DNA from: an uncultured Lachnospiraceae bacterium
GTDB lineage: Bacteria > Bacillota > Clostridia > Lachnospirales > Lachnospiraceae
NCBI GenBank assembly: GCA_900553305.1
Contig: USDI01000109.1
Span: forward strand, 1 to 7,294
Direction: 5' to 3'
DNA: 7,294 nucleotides
The position numbers were made by a program, and so were the translations under genes. Of the stretch, positions 1-5,892 are shown piece by piece. Each line of letters starts with the position of its first letter. Positions within the stretch are counted from its first letter, which is position 1. The notes beneath the pieces were generated by a model, which worked only from the letters and a program-made list of their open reading frames with translations, had not been told where the DNA came from and made no database searches.

Positions 1-227
1 GATTTTTCATCATCACTCCACTTTAATCCCACAGCAATCGCTGTCATCAGATTCTGGACCGGGTAAACCAGAGAAAGGGCCGTCATCGCATTTTCACTGA
101 TTTTAGCGACGAAATAACTGTCTACAATATTGTACAGGGAATTTACTGCCATCGATATCACCATCGGAAGCGACATCGAAATCACCAGCGGCAGTATTTT
201 CTTTTCCTTCATAAAATTCTGATCCAT
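1..227 (-). CDS. MATE-family efflux transporter, N-terminal fragment (runs off the left edge)
   Basis: The frame opens at ATG 227-225 and is still open at base 1, giving 75 visible residues. The protein begins MDQNFMKEKKILPLVISMSL and continues through PMVISMAVNSLYNIVDSYFV to ALSLVYPVQNLMTAIAVG. This is the typical first and second membrane segment of MATE (MepA/DinF-like) multidrug or metabolite antiporters, which use cation gradients in the cytoplasmic membrane. AGGAG at 240-244 lies 12 bases from the ATG, a little far but the only candidate. After residue 67 the family normally continues with a glycine-rich stretch leading to an Ile-Asn-Ala motif. Here residues 68-75 read LKWSDDEK instead, so the gene may be disrupted or fused close to the window edge. 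The gene is separated from the upstream unit by a terminator and a repeat region, so it should have its own promoter, but I saw no convincing one. The family is fairly sure; intactness is not. Confidence 0.8.
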   Translation of the reverse strand, partial: MDQNFMKEKKILPLVISMSLPMVISMAVNSLYNIVDSYFVAKISENAMTALSLVYPVQNLMTAIAVGLKWSDDEK

Positions 228-239
228 TGTTTCTAAGTT

Positions 240-244
240 CTCCT
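240..244 (-). promoter_or_regulatory. Ribosome binding site of the MATE gene
   Basis: AGGAG on the minus strand, within AAGGAGA, 12 bases before ATG 227-225. The spacing is longer than the usual 5-9 bases. No better-placed start codon is available in this frame, so initiation may be weaker than for the other genes of the window. Confidence 0.5.
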
Positions 245-281
245 TGTTACTATTTGGTTTTCTTTTGCACACACTATCTAT

Positions 282-388
282 GCACTAAATTTGTGCTTCG
301 CTCACGCTCGCTCTCATTAAGTGCACAGGTATGGCTCGCACTAAGTTCAGCCTTCGCTTTCAGCTTGACTTCACTAAGTGCTCTGCAC
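282..388. repeat. Degenerate intergenic repeat with four ACTAAGT-like cores and small hairpins
   Basis: On the plus strand the cores ACTAAAT (284-290), ATTAAGT (316-322), ACTAAGT (340-346) and ACTAAGT (373-379) recur at intervals of 32, 24 and 33 bases. Between them lie related GC-rich pieces, such as GCTTCGC (295-301) and CCTTCGCTTTCAGC. Small inverted repeats are present: GCAC/GTGC at 282-285 and 293-296, and GTGC-TCT-GCAC at 378-388, which touches the U-run of the terminator. The open frame crossing this region on the plus strand has a composition explained by the repeat, so I call no gene. The 228-523 gap as a whole therefore holds the MATE leader, this repeat and the terminator. No known element class is recognised. 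Confidence 0.55.
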
Positions 389-423
389 AAAAAAGCACCA
401 CGCAGTGATAACACTGCGTGGCG
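389..423 (-). terminator. Strong intrinsic terminator of the proS-cca-cotS-PEGA unit
   Basis: On the minus strand a 12-bp stem is formed by 412-423 and 396-407 (CGCCACGCAGTG against CACTGCGTGGTG, one G-U pair). It has a four-base loop TTAT (408-411), then one C and six T residues (394-389). Reading the plus strand, the hairpin is followed by A residues, so it works only for minus-strand transcription. It lies about 100 bases after the stop of the PEGA gene and before the MATE gene, so it separates the two transcription units. Confidence 0.93.
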
Positions 424-523
424 AAAAAAAGATCTCTCCTGAAAAATCCACTTCCCCGAGGGGTTTTATGTGACGTACTATATCACAGGTTTCCCTTACT
501 GTCAAACGCTTCCACCAAATCTC

Positions 524-1927
524 CTACTTTACACTGACGGAATTTCCGCTGACGGAGTTTCCACTCACGGAATTGCCACTTACCGTACTCTGTGTCTTAG
601 CCGTGTTTTCGGAAACACTGTTTCCGCTGACTGTTGAGCCGTTCTCCTGTTCCAGATCCGGGAAGGAATAAACCACATTTTCATTATCGTCTGCCACTTC
701 AATCGAATAACTCTTCGTTATATAGCCGGACTTGCGGAAGGTAAGGACATGTGTTCCCGCAGTCTTCGTATAGGTAACCGGCGCATAACCCTTATACAGG
801 TTGTCCTCATATACCTCTGCTCCGTCCGGAGTCTGAATGGTAATTGTTGCACCTTCCTTCTTATCTGAAGTCCAGGAAATATCATTATCGGATACCGAAC
901 TCTTACTTTGTGTGAGATTCATCTGCAGCTTTAAAGGCTCCTCACCGGTAACCTCGAAATACTGGCTGACCGTATCATAACCGGAGGCACTGACGGTAAG
1001 CTGGTGCATTCCCACCGGCAGTTTCAATGTATAAAACTGGTTAATCAGATTGTTATCAATATATACCGAAGCACTTTCCGGAGTAATGTCAAAGGTAACC
1101 TGTCCGCTTTCCGGAACCGGCTTCTCGATATCTCCCAGATCCAGTGTCGTGATTTCATCCCGGCGGATCTCCACCTCACGGCTTTCATCCAGAAGATCTG
1201 TTGTCAGCCGTACCCGATAACTGCCCTCCGGTACCGAAAACAGCATTTCCGGCGAAACCTGTGAAATTACCGTCTGTCCGATTTCGATCCAGCCTCCTAC
1301 AAAATACTCTTCATTCTTAAGCTCCAGATAACCATGTCCCCGATCCACACGGATGCTCAGAACCTCCTGGCCGATTCCCTCCATGGAAATCACATCCTGG
1401 CTTAAAACCTGGTCCGGCAGAATCTCCTCCTGGCCGGAAAAAACAAGGAGCTGGTCGCTTAAATGGTATTCTTCCTGGCCAATCGTAATTGTCCGGTTTC
1501 CGGTATTCATACTGAATTTCTGGATATCTCCATAATTCCATGAATCCGGATTCATCTGCAAAGATCCCATCTTTTCCATATTACTGTTATAAGCAAGCGT
1601 CACAACACTTCCCGGAATAAGCTGATCCACAGTCAGCGGACCGCCATATTTATCCGTAAGCACAGTTGCCCCATCATAGGAAAGTGTCTTCTCTTCCCGT
1701 TGACTCAACTCACAGATCGTAATTGTCTGCGCCTCTTTATCCACGCGCTTAACCACTCCGGAAGCACTGGATACATAGATATCAACCGGTTCTTCCTGTG
1801 TATTCTCAAAAGAACTCTCAAATGTGGATTCCTGTGCAAGTCCGGTACTGCTGCATCCTGTTGCGACAATGCATAACACCATACATAACGCGATAATTCT
1901 ATTTTGTTCCTTTCGAAATTTCTTCAT
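524..1927 (-). CDS. PEGA-domain surface lipoprotein with Val-Ser-Gly-Asn-Ser repeat tail
   Basis: A 467-residue exported protein of unknown exact function. It begins MKKFRKEQN, has a hydrophobic segment (about 11-23) and a lipobox VATGC with Cys25 as probable lipidation site, so it should be anchored outside the membrane. Residues 55-114 and 134-193 look like two related beta-rich modules (VxxVDxxxxTITI-like starts), similar in style to DUF5666 but not firmly assignable. Residues 205-266 are PEGA-like (FSVPEGSYRVRL), and 275-328 and 358-412 are clear PEGA repeats (LPVGMHQLTVSASGY; TAGTHVLTFRKSGY). PEGA domains are small beta-sandwich modules found in surface proteins. Residues 432-467 are a low-complexity tail of VSGNS units ending in SVSVK, with no LPxTG motif. 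The start at 1927 is chosen over an ATG at 1939 because GAGG sits six bases before it; the upstream ATG has no such site. It follows cotS by 29 bases and is the last gene before the terminator. A role in the spore or cell envelope is inferred from its neighbour only. Confidence 0.87.
   Translation of the reverse strand: MKKFRKEQNRIIALCMVLCIVATGCSSTGLAQESTFESSFENTQEEPVDIYVSSASGVVKRVDKEAQTITICELSQREEKTLSYDGATVLTDKYGGPLTVDQLIPGSVVTLAYNSNMEKMGSLQMNPDSWNYGDIQKFSMNTGNRTITIGQEEYHLSDQLLVFSGQEEILPDQVLSQDVISMEGIGQEVLSIRVDRGHGYLELKNEEYFVGGWIEIGQTVISQVSPEMLFSVPEGSYRVRLTTDLLDESREVEIRRDEITTLDLGDIEKPVPESGQVTFDITPESASVYIDNNLINQFYTLKLPVGMHQLTVSASGYDTVSQYFEVTGEEPLKLQMNLTQSKSSVSDNDISWTSDKKEGATITIQTPDGAEVYEDNLYKGYAPVTYTKTAGTHVLTFRKSGYITKSYSIEVADDNENVVYSFPDLEQENGSTVSGNSVSENTAKTQSTVSGNSVSGNSVSGNSVSVK
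533..577 (-). repeat. Three 15-bp direct repeats encoding VSGNS units
   Basis: Plus-strand units ACTGACGGAATTTCC (533-547), GCTGACGGAGTTTCC (548-562) and ACTCACGGAATTGCC (563-577) are tandem and differ at a few positions each. A fourth, more diverged copy begins at 578. They encode the repeated pentapeptide at the C-terminus of the PEGA lipoprotein. The units keep frame, so copy-number change would lengthen or shorten the tail without breaking the gene. Confidence 0.85.
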
Positions 1928-1933
1928 AAAGTA

Positions 1934-1937
1934 CCTC
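1934..1937 (-). promoter_or_regulatory. Ribosome binding site deciding the start of the PEGA lipoprotein
   Basis: Minus-strand GAGG, six bases before ATG 1927-1925. It overlaps the alternative upstream ATG (1939-1937), which itself is preceded by AT-rich sequence without a Shine-Dalgarno match. This supports the shorter 467-residue protein. Confidence 0.75.
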
Positions 1938-1956
1938 ATGTCTTATATCTGATTAG

Positions 1957-2925
1957 TTATAAGTATACTCCACGATAATGCTCTAGAAAAGTCTTTTTTT
2001 CCTCTTCCAGATCCAAAAGCCGGTAAAGCTTCTCCATATTCTTCATCGGTATCCATGCCTTGCCTGAATTATAGTAAAAATTAGCTATTTTCCAGAATTT
2101 TTCCGGATAAGCAAGTCTTCCATACAGATGAATCTTCTCTGCATGGGCAAGCGGACGAACCTTTTCATATTCCTCAATCAGTTGAAATGCAAGCTTTTCC
2201 TGCCAGGAAGTCTTCTCCAGAATCTTACGCAGAAACAAACCAAGATCCCTGGTCATATCTCCAATGGCACACTTCTCAAAATTAATCAGAAAAGCCTGTT
2301 CCTGTTCAATCAGAATATTATGATATTGATAATCTCCATGGCAGATCCCCGAAGGTACGGGCTGTGCCGCAAACCTCTGCATTTCCTCTTCAACCTGAAG
2401 TGCCTGTTCAAAAAAATAAGTATAATTCTGCATAAGAAGTATTTCAAAATCCGACTTCTGGCTTCTTGTCTTCAGAAAACGCCGGATTTTCTTCAATTCC
2501 CTGGTATGACGGTTAAACTCCAACGCAGAATTCTCCGGTATTTCCACAGGAGCACTTTCCTCCTGCCAGAGTAATGTCCTGTGAAGCTGCGCCAGCGTGC
2601 GAACCGCCTGATTGCAGTTCCCGGAATCCCTCAGATCACATTCCCTCCCGGCAAAATAAGTCTTAAGAACATAGGCCGTTCCGTCAAAATCCATGGTGAG
2701 AAGCTCCCCTTCTTTATTCTTAAGGATCTGTTCTGCCGGAAACTGTTGTCCTTGAAGAAGCTCTAAAATCTCATTCTGCAAAAAGATTTTGTTTCTTCTT
2801 TCCATATATTCTTTAAAAATCAGCATTCCCTGATTTGTTTCACAAAGAATAGCGCCTCGCCCCTTCGTGGTGCGAAGCACTTCTACATCATAATTGTCAA
2901 GCAGCGAAACGCATCTGTCGTTCAC
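1957..2925 (-). CDS. CotS-family spore coat protein (aminoglycoside-phosphotransferase-like kinase fold)
   Basis: A 322-residue protein with the kinase-like fold shared by CotS/YutH coat proteins and aminoglycoside phosphotransferases. Visible landmarks are a possible nucleotide-binding Lys38 in LIFKEY, the Brenner-type loop CHGDYQYHN (His196, Asp198, Asn203), the metal-loop equivalent LINFEKC (214-218) and DLGLFLRKILEK. The C-terminal helices contain RLAYPEKFWKIANFYYNSGKAWIP (271-293), a CotS-family signature. Known members are in the spore coat, and some relatives phosphorylate coat proteins. Asn215 occupies the position of the DFG aspartate, so catalytic ability is uncertain. The start is GTG at 2925, with AGGGGG seven bases upstream; a TTG two codons earlier is only one base from that site. 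Cytosolic, no signal peptide. It follows cca by 56 bases, a gap with a candidate sporulation promoter, and precedes the PEGA lipoprotein by 29. Which CotS paralogue it is cannot be said. Confidence 0.88.
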   Translation of the reverse strand: MNDRCVSLLDNYDVEVLRTTKGRGAILCETNQGMLIFKEYMERRNKIFLQNEILELLQGQQFPAEQILKNKEGELLTMDFDGTAYVLKTYFAGRECDLRDSGNCNQAVRTLAQLHRTLLWQEESAPVEIPENSALEFNRHTRELKKIRRFLKTRSQKSDFEILLMQNYTYFFEQALQVEEEMQRFAAQPVPSGICHGDYQYHNILIEQEQAFLINFEKCAIGDMTRDLGLFLRKILEKTSWQEKLAFQLIEEYEKVRPLAHAEKIHLYGRLAYPEKFWKIANFYYNSGKAWIPMKNMEKLYRLLDLEEEKKTFLEHYRGVYL

Positions 2926-2932
2926 ATTCAAT

Positions 2933-2938
2933 CCCCCT
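2933..2938 (-). promoter_or_regulatory. Ribosome binding site deciding the GTG start of the cotS-like gene
   Basis: Minus-strand AGGGGG, seven bases before GTG 2925-2923. An in-frame TTG at 2931-2929 would leave a spacer of one base, too short for normal initiation, so GTG is preferred. Confidence 0.75.
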
Positions 2939-2954
2939 AACCACTGTCATGGTC

Positions 2955-2980
2955 TATCCTATGAACGATTCCGGCAAAGT
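2955..2980 (-). promoter_or_regulatory. Candidate sporulation (sigma-K-like) promoter before the cotS-like gene
   Basis: Minus-strand CATAGGATA (2963-2955) matches the sigma-K -10 pattern CATANNNTA. An AC dinucleotide lies 15 bases upstream (2980-2979), close to the usual 16-17-base distance. Transcription would start about 20 bases before GTG 2925 and leave room for the AGGGGG site. The match is short and could be chance. Its position before a spore-coat family gene is the main support. Confidence 0.35.
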
Positions 2981-2981
2981 A

Positions 2982-4319
2982 TTACTGTTTTGCCACAGAC
3001 AATAAATATTCTTTTGTATTTCTGGAAGGATCTTCAATCACAAGCGAAAGAAGCTCCTTTAATTTCACACCGACCTGCGGCCCCTCCGGAATACCGGCCT
3101 CCCGGATCAGATCACTTCCCGTTACCGCAAGCTGCTTCAGGGAAACGCACTCCCTGCTGGCAACGATATCCTCATATATTTCCTTTAATTTTGCCAGATC
3201 CTGTTCCTTTTCCTTACGCTTATACATACTCTGTGCCAGCGTATCCGCCTCCCGTACTTCAAACAATAACGGGAAAATATCATCACCAATCTTATTTATC
3301 GCCCGGCGCACGCTTTTCCGTGACAGCTCCATACGGACATCATGGTATCTTACCAGATTTGTTACATAATAGATGGATTTATTATCAAACTTAAGCCGCC
3401 GCATGATTTTCTGTGCATAAGCTGCCGAAATTTCCGGATGACCGTGGAAATGATTGATTCCGTGCTCATCGGTTGTAATGGCATCGGGCTTTCCTATATC
3501 ATGGAACAGCATCGCAAGACGCAATACCTTGTCCGGACGGATCTCACACATGGAATGCAGAATATGCTCTCCCACCGTATAGCAATGATGGGGATGATTC
3601 TGGTTCGTAGTCATGCAGACGTCAAATTCCGGAAGAATGACCTTCGTAATCCCCGTTTCATATGCAATCCGCAGATCATCCGGATGGGGAGAGGTCACCA
3701 GCTTCACCAGTTCCGTCTGGATCCGCTCTGCACTGATATTCTTCAGATTCGGTGCAAGCACCCTGATAGCATCCGCCGTCTCAGCTTCAATCTCATATCC
3801 GAGCTGTGCAGAAAACCGCACCGCACGCATCATCCGCAGTGCATCCTCCGTAAAACGCTCTATCGGATTCCCTACGCAGCGGATCACCCGCTTCTGAAGA
3901 TCCCCCGTTCCGTCAAAAGGATCCACCATCCCCTGTTCGTCGTTGTAGGCCATGGCGTTAATGGTGAAATCCCGCCGTTTCAGATCTTCAATCAGATTTG
4001 AAGTGAAAATAACCTCCCTGGGGTGACGGCAGTCCTCATATTCCCCGTCAATCCGGTAGGTCGTGACTTCATAACCAATGCCATGCAGCATAATCGTTAC
4101 CGTACCATGCTTGATCCCCGTATCGATCGTATGGGAAAACAGCTCCTTGATCTGCAGGGGCTTGGCCGAGGTCGTAATATCATAATCTTCAGGTATTCTT
4201 CCAAGAACCGAATCACGAATACAGCCGCCTACAGCATATGCTTCGTAGCCGGCTTCCGTAATCGTTTTTATGATCTGTTTTACATCTTCGGGTAATTCAA
4301 TTTGTCTGATTGGACTCAT
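2982..4319 (-). CDS. cca: CCA tRNA nucleotidyltransferase with HD domain
   Basis: A class II tRNA nucleotidyltransferase of 445 residues, which adds or repairs the 3'-CCA end of tRNAs in the cytosol using CTP and ATP. The nucleotidyltransferase head shows GGCIRD (31-36) with the metal-binding DYD (45-47). It is followed by the flexible-loop region and RRDFTINAMAYN (115-126), DPFDG (133-137) and RFTEDALRMMRAVRF (155-169). A C-terminal HD region carries FHDIGK (272-277), HFHGHP (290-295) and RYHD (324-327), as in many bacterial enzymes with an added phosphohydrolase-type domain. The length fits this subgroup. The start at ATG 4319 is preferred: AGG lies eight bases upstream and the protein begins MSPIRQIELPED. 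The longer frame to 4406 would overlap proS by 58 bases with an unrelated N-terminus. The gene follows proS by 29 bases, so the two are very probably co-transcribed. I cannot tell CCA-adding from A-adding specificity by sight. Confidence 0.95.
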   Translation of the reverse strand: MSPIRQIELPEDVKQIIKTITEAGYEAYAVGGCIRDSVLGRIPEDYDITTSAKPLQIKELFSHTIDTGIKHGTVTIMLHGIGYEVTTYRIDGEYEDCRHPREVIFTSNLIEDLKRRDFTINAMAYNDEQGMVDPFDGTGDLQKRVIRCVGNPIERFTEDALRMMRAVRFSAQLGYEIEAETADAIRVLAPNLKNISAERIQTELVKLVTSPHPDDLRIAYETGITKVILPEFDVCMTTNQNHPHHCYTVGEHILHSMCEIRPDKVLRLAMLFHDIGKPDAITTDEHGINHFHGHPEISAAYAQKIMRRLKFDNKSIYYVTNLVRYHDVRMELSRKSVRRAINKIGDDIFPLLFEVREADTLAQSMYKRKEKEQDLAKLKEIYEDIVASRECVSLKQLAVTGSDLIREAGIPEGPQVGVKLKELLSLVIEDPSRNTKEYLLSVAKQ

Positions 4320-4348
4320 TCTTTTTACCTGTATTATGAAGGGAAGAG

Positions 4349-5779
4349 TTAATAAGCTCTTCCCCAATATACCATTTTCTTTGCAGGTTTGCCGCAGTAT
4401 ACACACTTATCGGACAGACATTCCTGATGGAACGGCATGCAGCGGCTGGTTACTGCCATATTTTCCTTAATGGCCTCTTCGCAGCTTGTCTCACCACACC
4501 ACATTGCCTTTACAAATCCGGTCTTCGTTGCGAAGATTTCCTCGAATTCTTCTCTGGTTGTTGCGGTATAGGTATGGGATTCTACATGCTTTCTTGCTTT
4601 CTCTAACATATCGGACTGCATCTGCTTTAACAGTGCATCTACGGTTTCTGCAAGCTGATCAAATGCTACCTCGACCTTTTCCCTCGTATCACGGCGGCAG
4701 ATCACACACTTGCCTGCTTCGATATCCTTCGGTCCGATTTCCACACGAAGCGGAATTCCACGCATTTCCTGTTCAGAGAATTTCCATCCGGGACTCTTGT
4801 CGGAATCATCAACCTTTACCCGGAAGTTACTTAATACTTCCTTTAATTCGTTTGCCTTTTCCAGAACGCCTTCCTTCTTCTGCTGGATCGGGATAATCAT
4901 AACCTGTGTAGGTGCAATCTTAGGAGGTAGTACCAGTCCGGAATCATCACCGTGAACCATGATGATCGCACCGATAATTCTGGTAGACACTCCCCAGGAA
5001 GTCTGATGAACATATTTTAATTTGTTATCCTTGTCTGTAAACTGGATTCCGAATGCTTTTGCAAAGCCGTCACCAAAGTTGTGGCTGGTTCCGGACTGAA
5101 GCGCCTTGCCATCATGCATCAATGCTTCAATGGTATAAGTTGCTTCTGCTCCTGCAAACTTCTCCTTCTCGGTCTTACGTCCTTTAATTACAGGGATTGC
5201 AAGTACTTCTTCACAGAAATCTGCATAAACGTTAAGCATCTGCTCGGTACGTGCCTGTGCCTCTTCTGCCGTTGCATGTGCGGTATGTCCTTCCTGCCAC
5301 AGGAACTCTCTGGAACGCAGGAAAGGTCTGGTTTCCTTTTCCCAACGGACAACGCTGCACCACTGGTTATATACCTTCGGCAGGTCACGATAAGACTGGA
5401 TATCATTTTTATAAAAATCGCAGAACAGTGTTTCAGAGGTAGGTCTGACACACATTCTCTCCGGAAGGGGATTTAATCCGCCATATGTTACCCAGGCTAC
5501 TTCCGGTGCGAATCCTTCTACATGATCCTTTTCCTTTTCAAGTAAGCTTTCGGGGATAAACATGGGCATATATACATTCTCTACTCCAACTGCCTTAAAA
5601 CGGTCATCAAGCTGTCTCTGAATGTTCTCCCAGATCGCATATCCTGCCGGTTTGATTACCATACAGCCCTTGACATTGGAATAGTCAATTAATTCTGCTT
5701 TCTTTACTACATCGGTGTACCACTGTGCAAAATCCTCATTCATCGAGGTAATTGCTTCTACTAACTTTTTCTCTGCCAT
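4349..5779 (-). CDS. proS: Prolyl-tRNA synthetase, archaeal/eukaryotic-type (short form without editing insertion)
   Basis: A 476-residue class II aminoacyl-tRNA synthetase that charges tRNA-Pro in the cytosol. Visible motifs are RPTSE (112-116), motif 2 RPFLRSREFLWQEGHT (151-166) and motif 3 SWGVSTRIIGAIIMVHGDDS (261-280). The anticodon-binding domain starts near 290 (TQVMIIPI). A C-terminal zinc-type domain holds Cys428, Cys433, Cys459 and Cys462, and the chain ends in an aromatic-rich VYWGRAY. The length and the absence of the roughly 180-residue editing insertion place it in the ProS type 3 group common in Clostridia. The start at ATG 5779 is chosen because AGGAG lies six bases upstream; an upstream start at 5806 would fall at or before the predicted transcription start. 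First gene of the proS-cca-cotS-PEGA unit. No T-box elements are visible before it. Confidence 0.97.
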   Translation of the reverse strand: MAEKKLVEAITSMNEDFAQWYTDVVKKAELIDYSNVKGCMVIKPAGYAIWENIQRQLDDRFKAVGVENVYMPMFIPESLLEKEKDHVEGFAPEVAWVTYGGLNPLPERMCVRPTSETLFCDFYKNDIQSYRDLPKVYNQWCSVVRWEKETRPFLRSREFLWQEGHTAHATAEEAQARTEQMLNVYADFCEEVLAIPVIKGRKTEKEKFAGAEATYTIEALMHDGKALQSGTSHNFGDGFAKAFGIQFTDKDNKLKYVHQTSWGVSTRIIGAIIMVHGDDSGLVLPPKIAPTQVMIIPIQQKKEGVLEKANELKEVLSNFRVKVDDSDKSPGWKFSEQEMRGIPLRVEIGPKDIEAGKCVICRRDTREKVEVAFDQLAETVDALLKQMQSDMLEKARKHVESHTYTATTREEFEEIFATKTGFVKAMWCGETSCEEAIKENMAVTSRCMPFHQECLSDKCVYCGKPAKKMVYWGRAY

Positions 5780-5785
5780 GTTATT

Positions 5786-5790
5786 CTCCT
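5786..5790 (-). promoter_or_regulatory. Ribosome binding site deciding the start of proS
   Basis: Minus-strand AGGAG, six bases before ATG 5779-5777. It excludes the nine-residue N-terminal extension from 5806, whose start codon would be overlapped by the promoter region. Confidence 0.85.
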
Positions 5791-5808
5791 CTGTCCGGCT
5801 ATTCATCC

Positions 5809-5838
5809 CTTATAAGCCGTTTACTTTTGTTCTGTTAA
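5809..5838 (-). promoter_or_regulatory. Sigma-A-type promoter for the proS unit
   Basis: On the minus strand, -35 TTAACA (5838-5833, five of six matches to TTGACA) is followed after 18 bases by -10 TATAAG (5814-5809, five of six matches to TATAAT). Transcription should begin near 5802, giving a leader of about 23 bases that just contains the AGGAG site. Such a short leader leaves no room for a riboswitch or attenuator inside the transcript. Confidence 0.7.
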
Positions 5839-5842
5839 GCTC

Positions 5843-5889
5843 ACGAATCCGTGCTCCGCACTCTTCATCCTGCTTCGCAGGATATTCGT
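5843..5889. other. Compact structured intergenic element with two triloop hairpins
   Basis: An outer 6-bp inverted repeat, ACGAAT (5843-5848) and ATTCGT (5884-5889), encloses two perfect hairpins. One is GTGC-TCC-GCAC (5851-5861). The other is ATCCTGC-TTC-GCAGGAT (5867-5883). Together they could fold as a small three-way junction on either strand. There is no U-run after it, so it is not a classical terminator. It lies between the stop of the O-antigen ligase-like gene and the -35 box of proS, thus in the 3' untranslated part of the upstream message. No known RNA family is recognised. Confidence 0.6.
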
Positions 5890-5892
5890 TCG

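Noticed and set aside
227..442. 71-residue open frame on the plus strand
   Set aside because: It runs through the intergenic repeat and the terminator hairpin, has low-complexity Ser/Leu composition explained by the repeat, and has no Shine-Dalgarno site.
453..465. CCCCGAGGGG followed by TTTT as a plus-strand terminator
   Set aside because: The stem can have only three or four pairs with a minimal loop, and no plus-strand gene precedes it.
471..489. TGTGA-N9-TCACA inverted repeat, CRP-like
   Set aside because: The spacing is wrong for a CRP site (N6), the arms are only five bases, and it lies downstream of a stop codon, not near a promoter.
3342..4001. 219-residue open frame on the plus strand, antisense to cca
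   Set aside because: It lies wholly within a conserved enzyme gene, and its protein shows no domain, signal or motif. It is a shadow of the cca codon pattern.
4320..4406. N-terminal extension of cca to an upstream start at 4406
   Set aside because: It would overlap the end of proS by 58 bases, adds 29 residues unlike the family, and a start with an AGG site exists at 4319.
4486..4896. 136-residue open frame on the plus strand, antisense to proS
   Set aside because: It overlaps the conserved C-terminal half of proS and has no recognisable motif or context of its own.
5780..5892. T-box leader before the aminoacyl-tRNA synthetase gene
   Set aside because: No T-box sequence or specifier-loop arrangement is visible, and the predicted transcription start lies only about 23 bases before the start codon.
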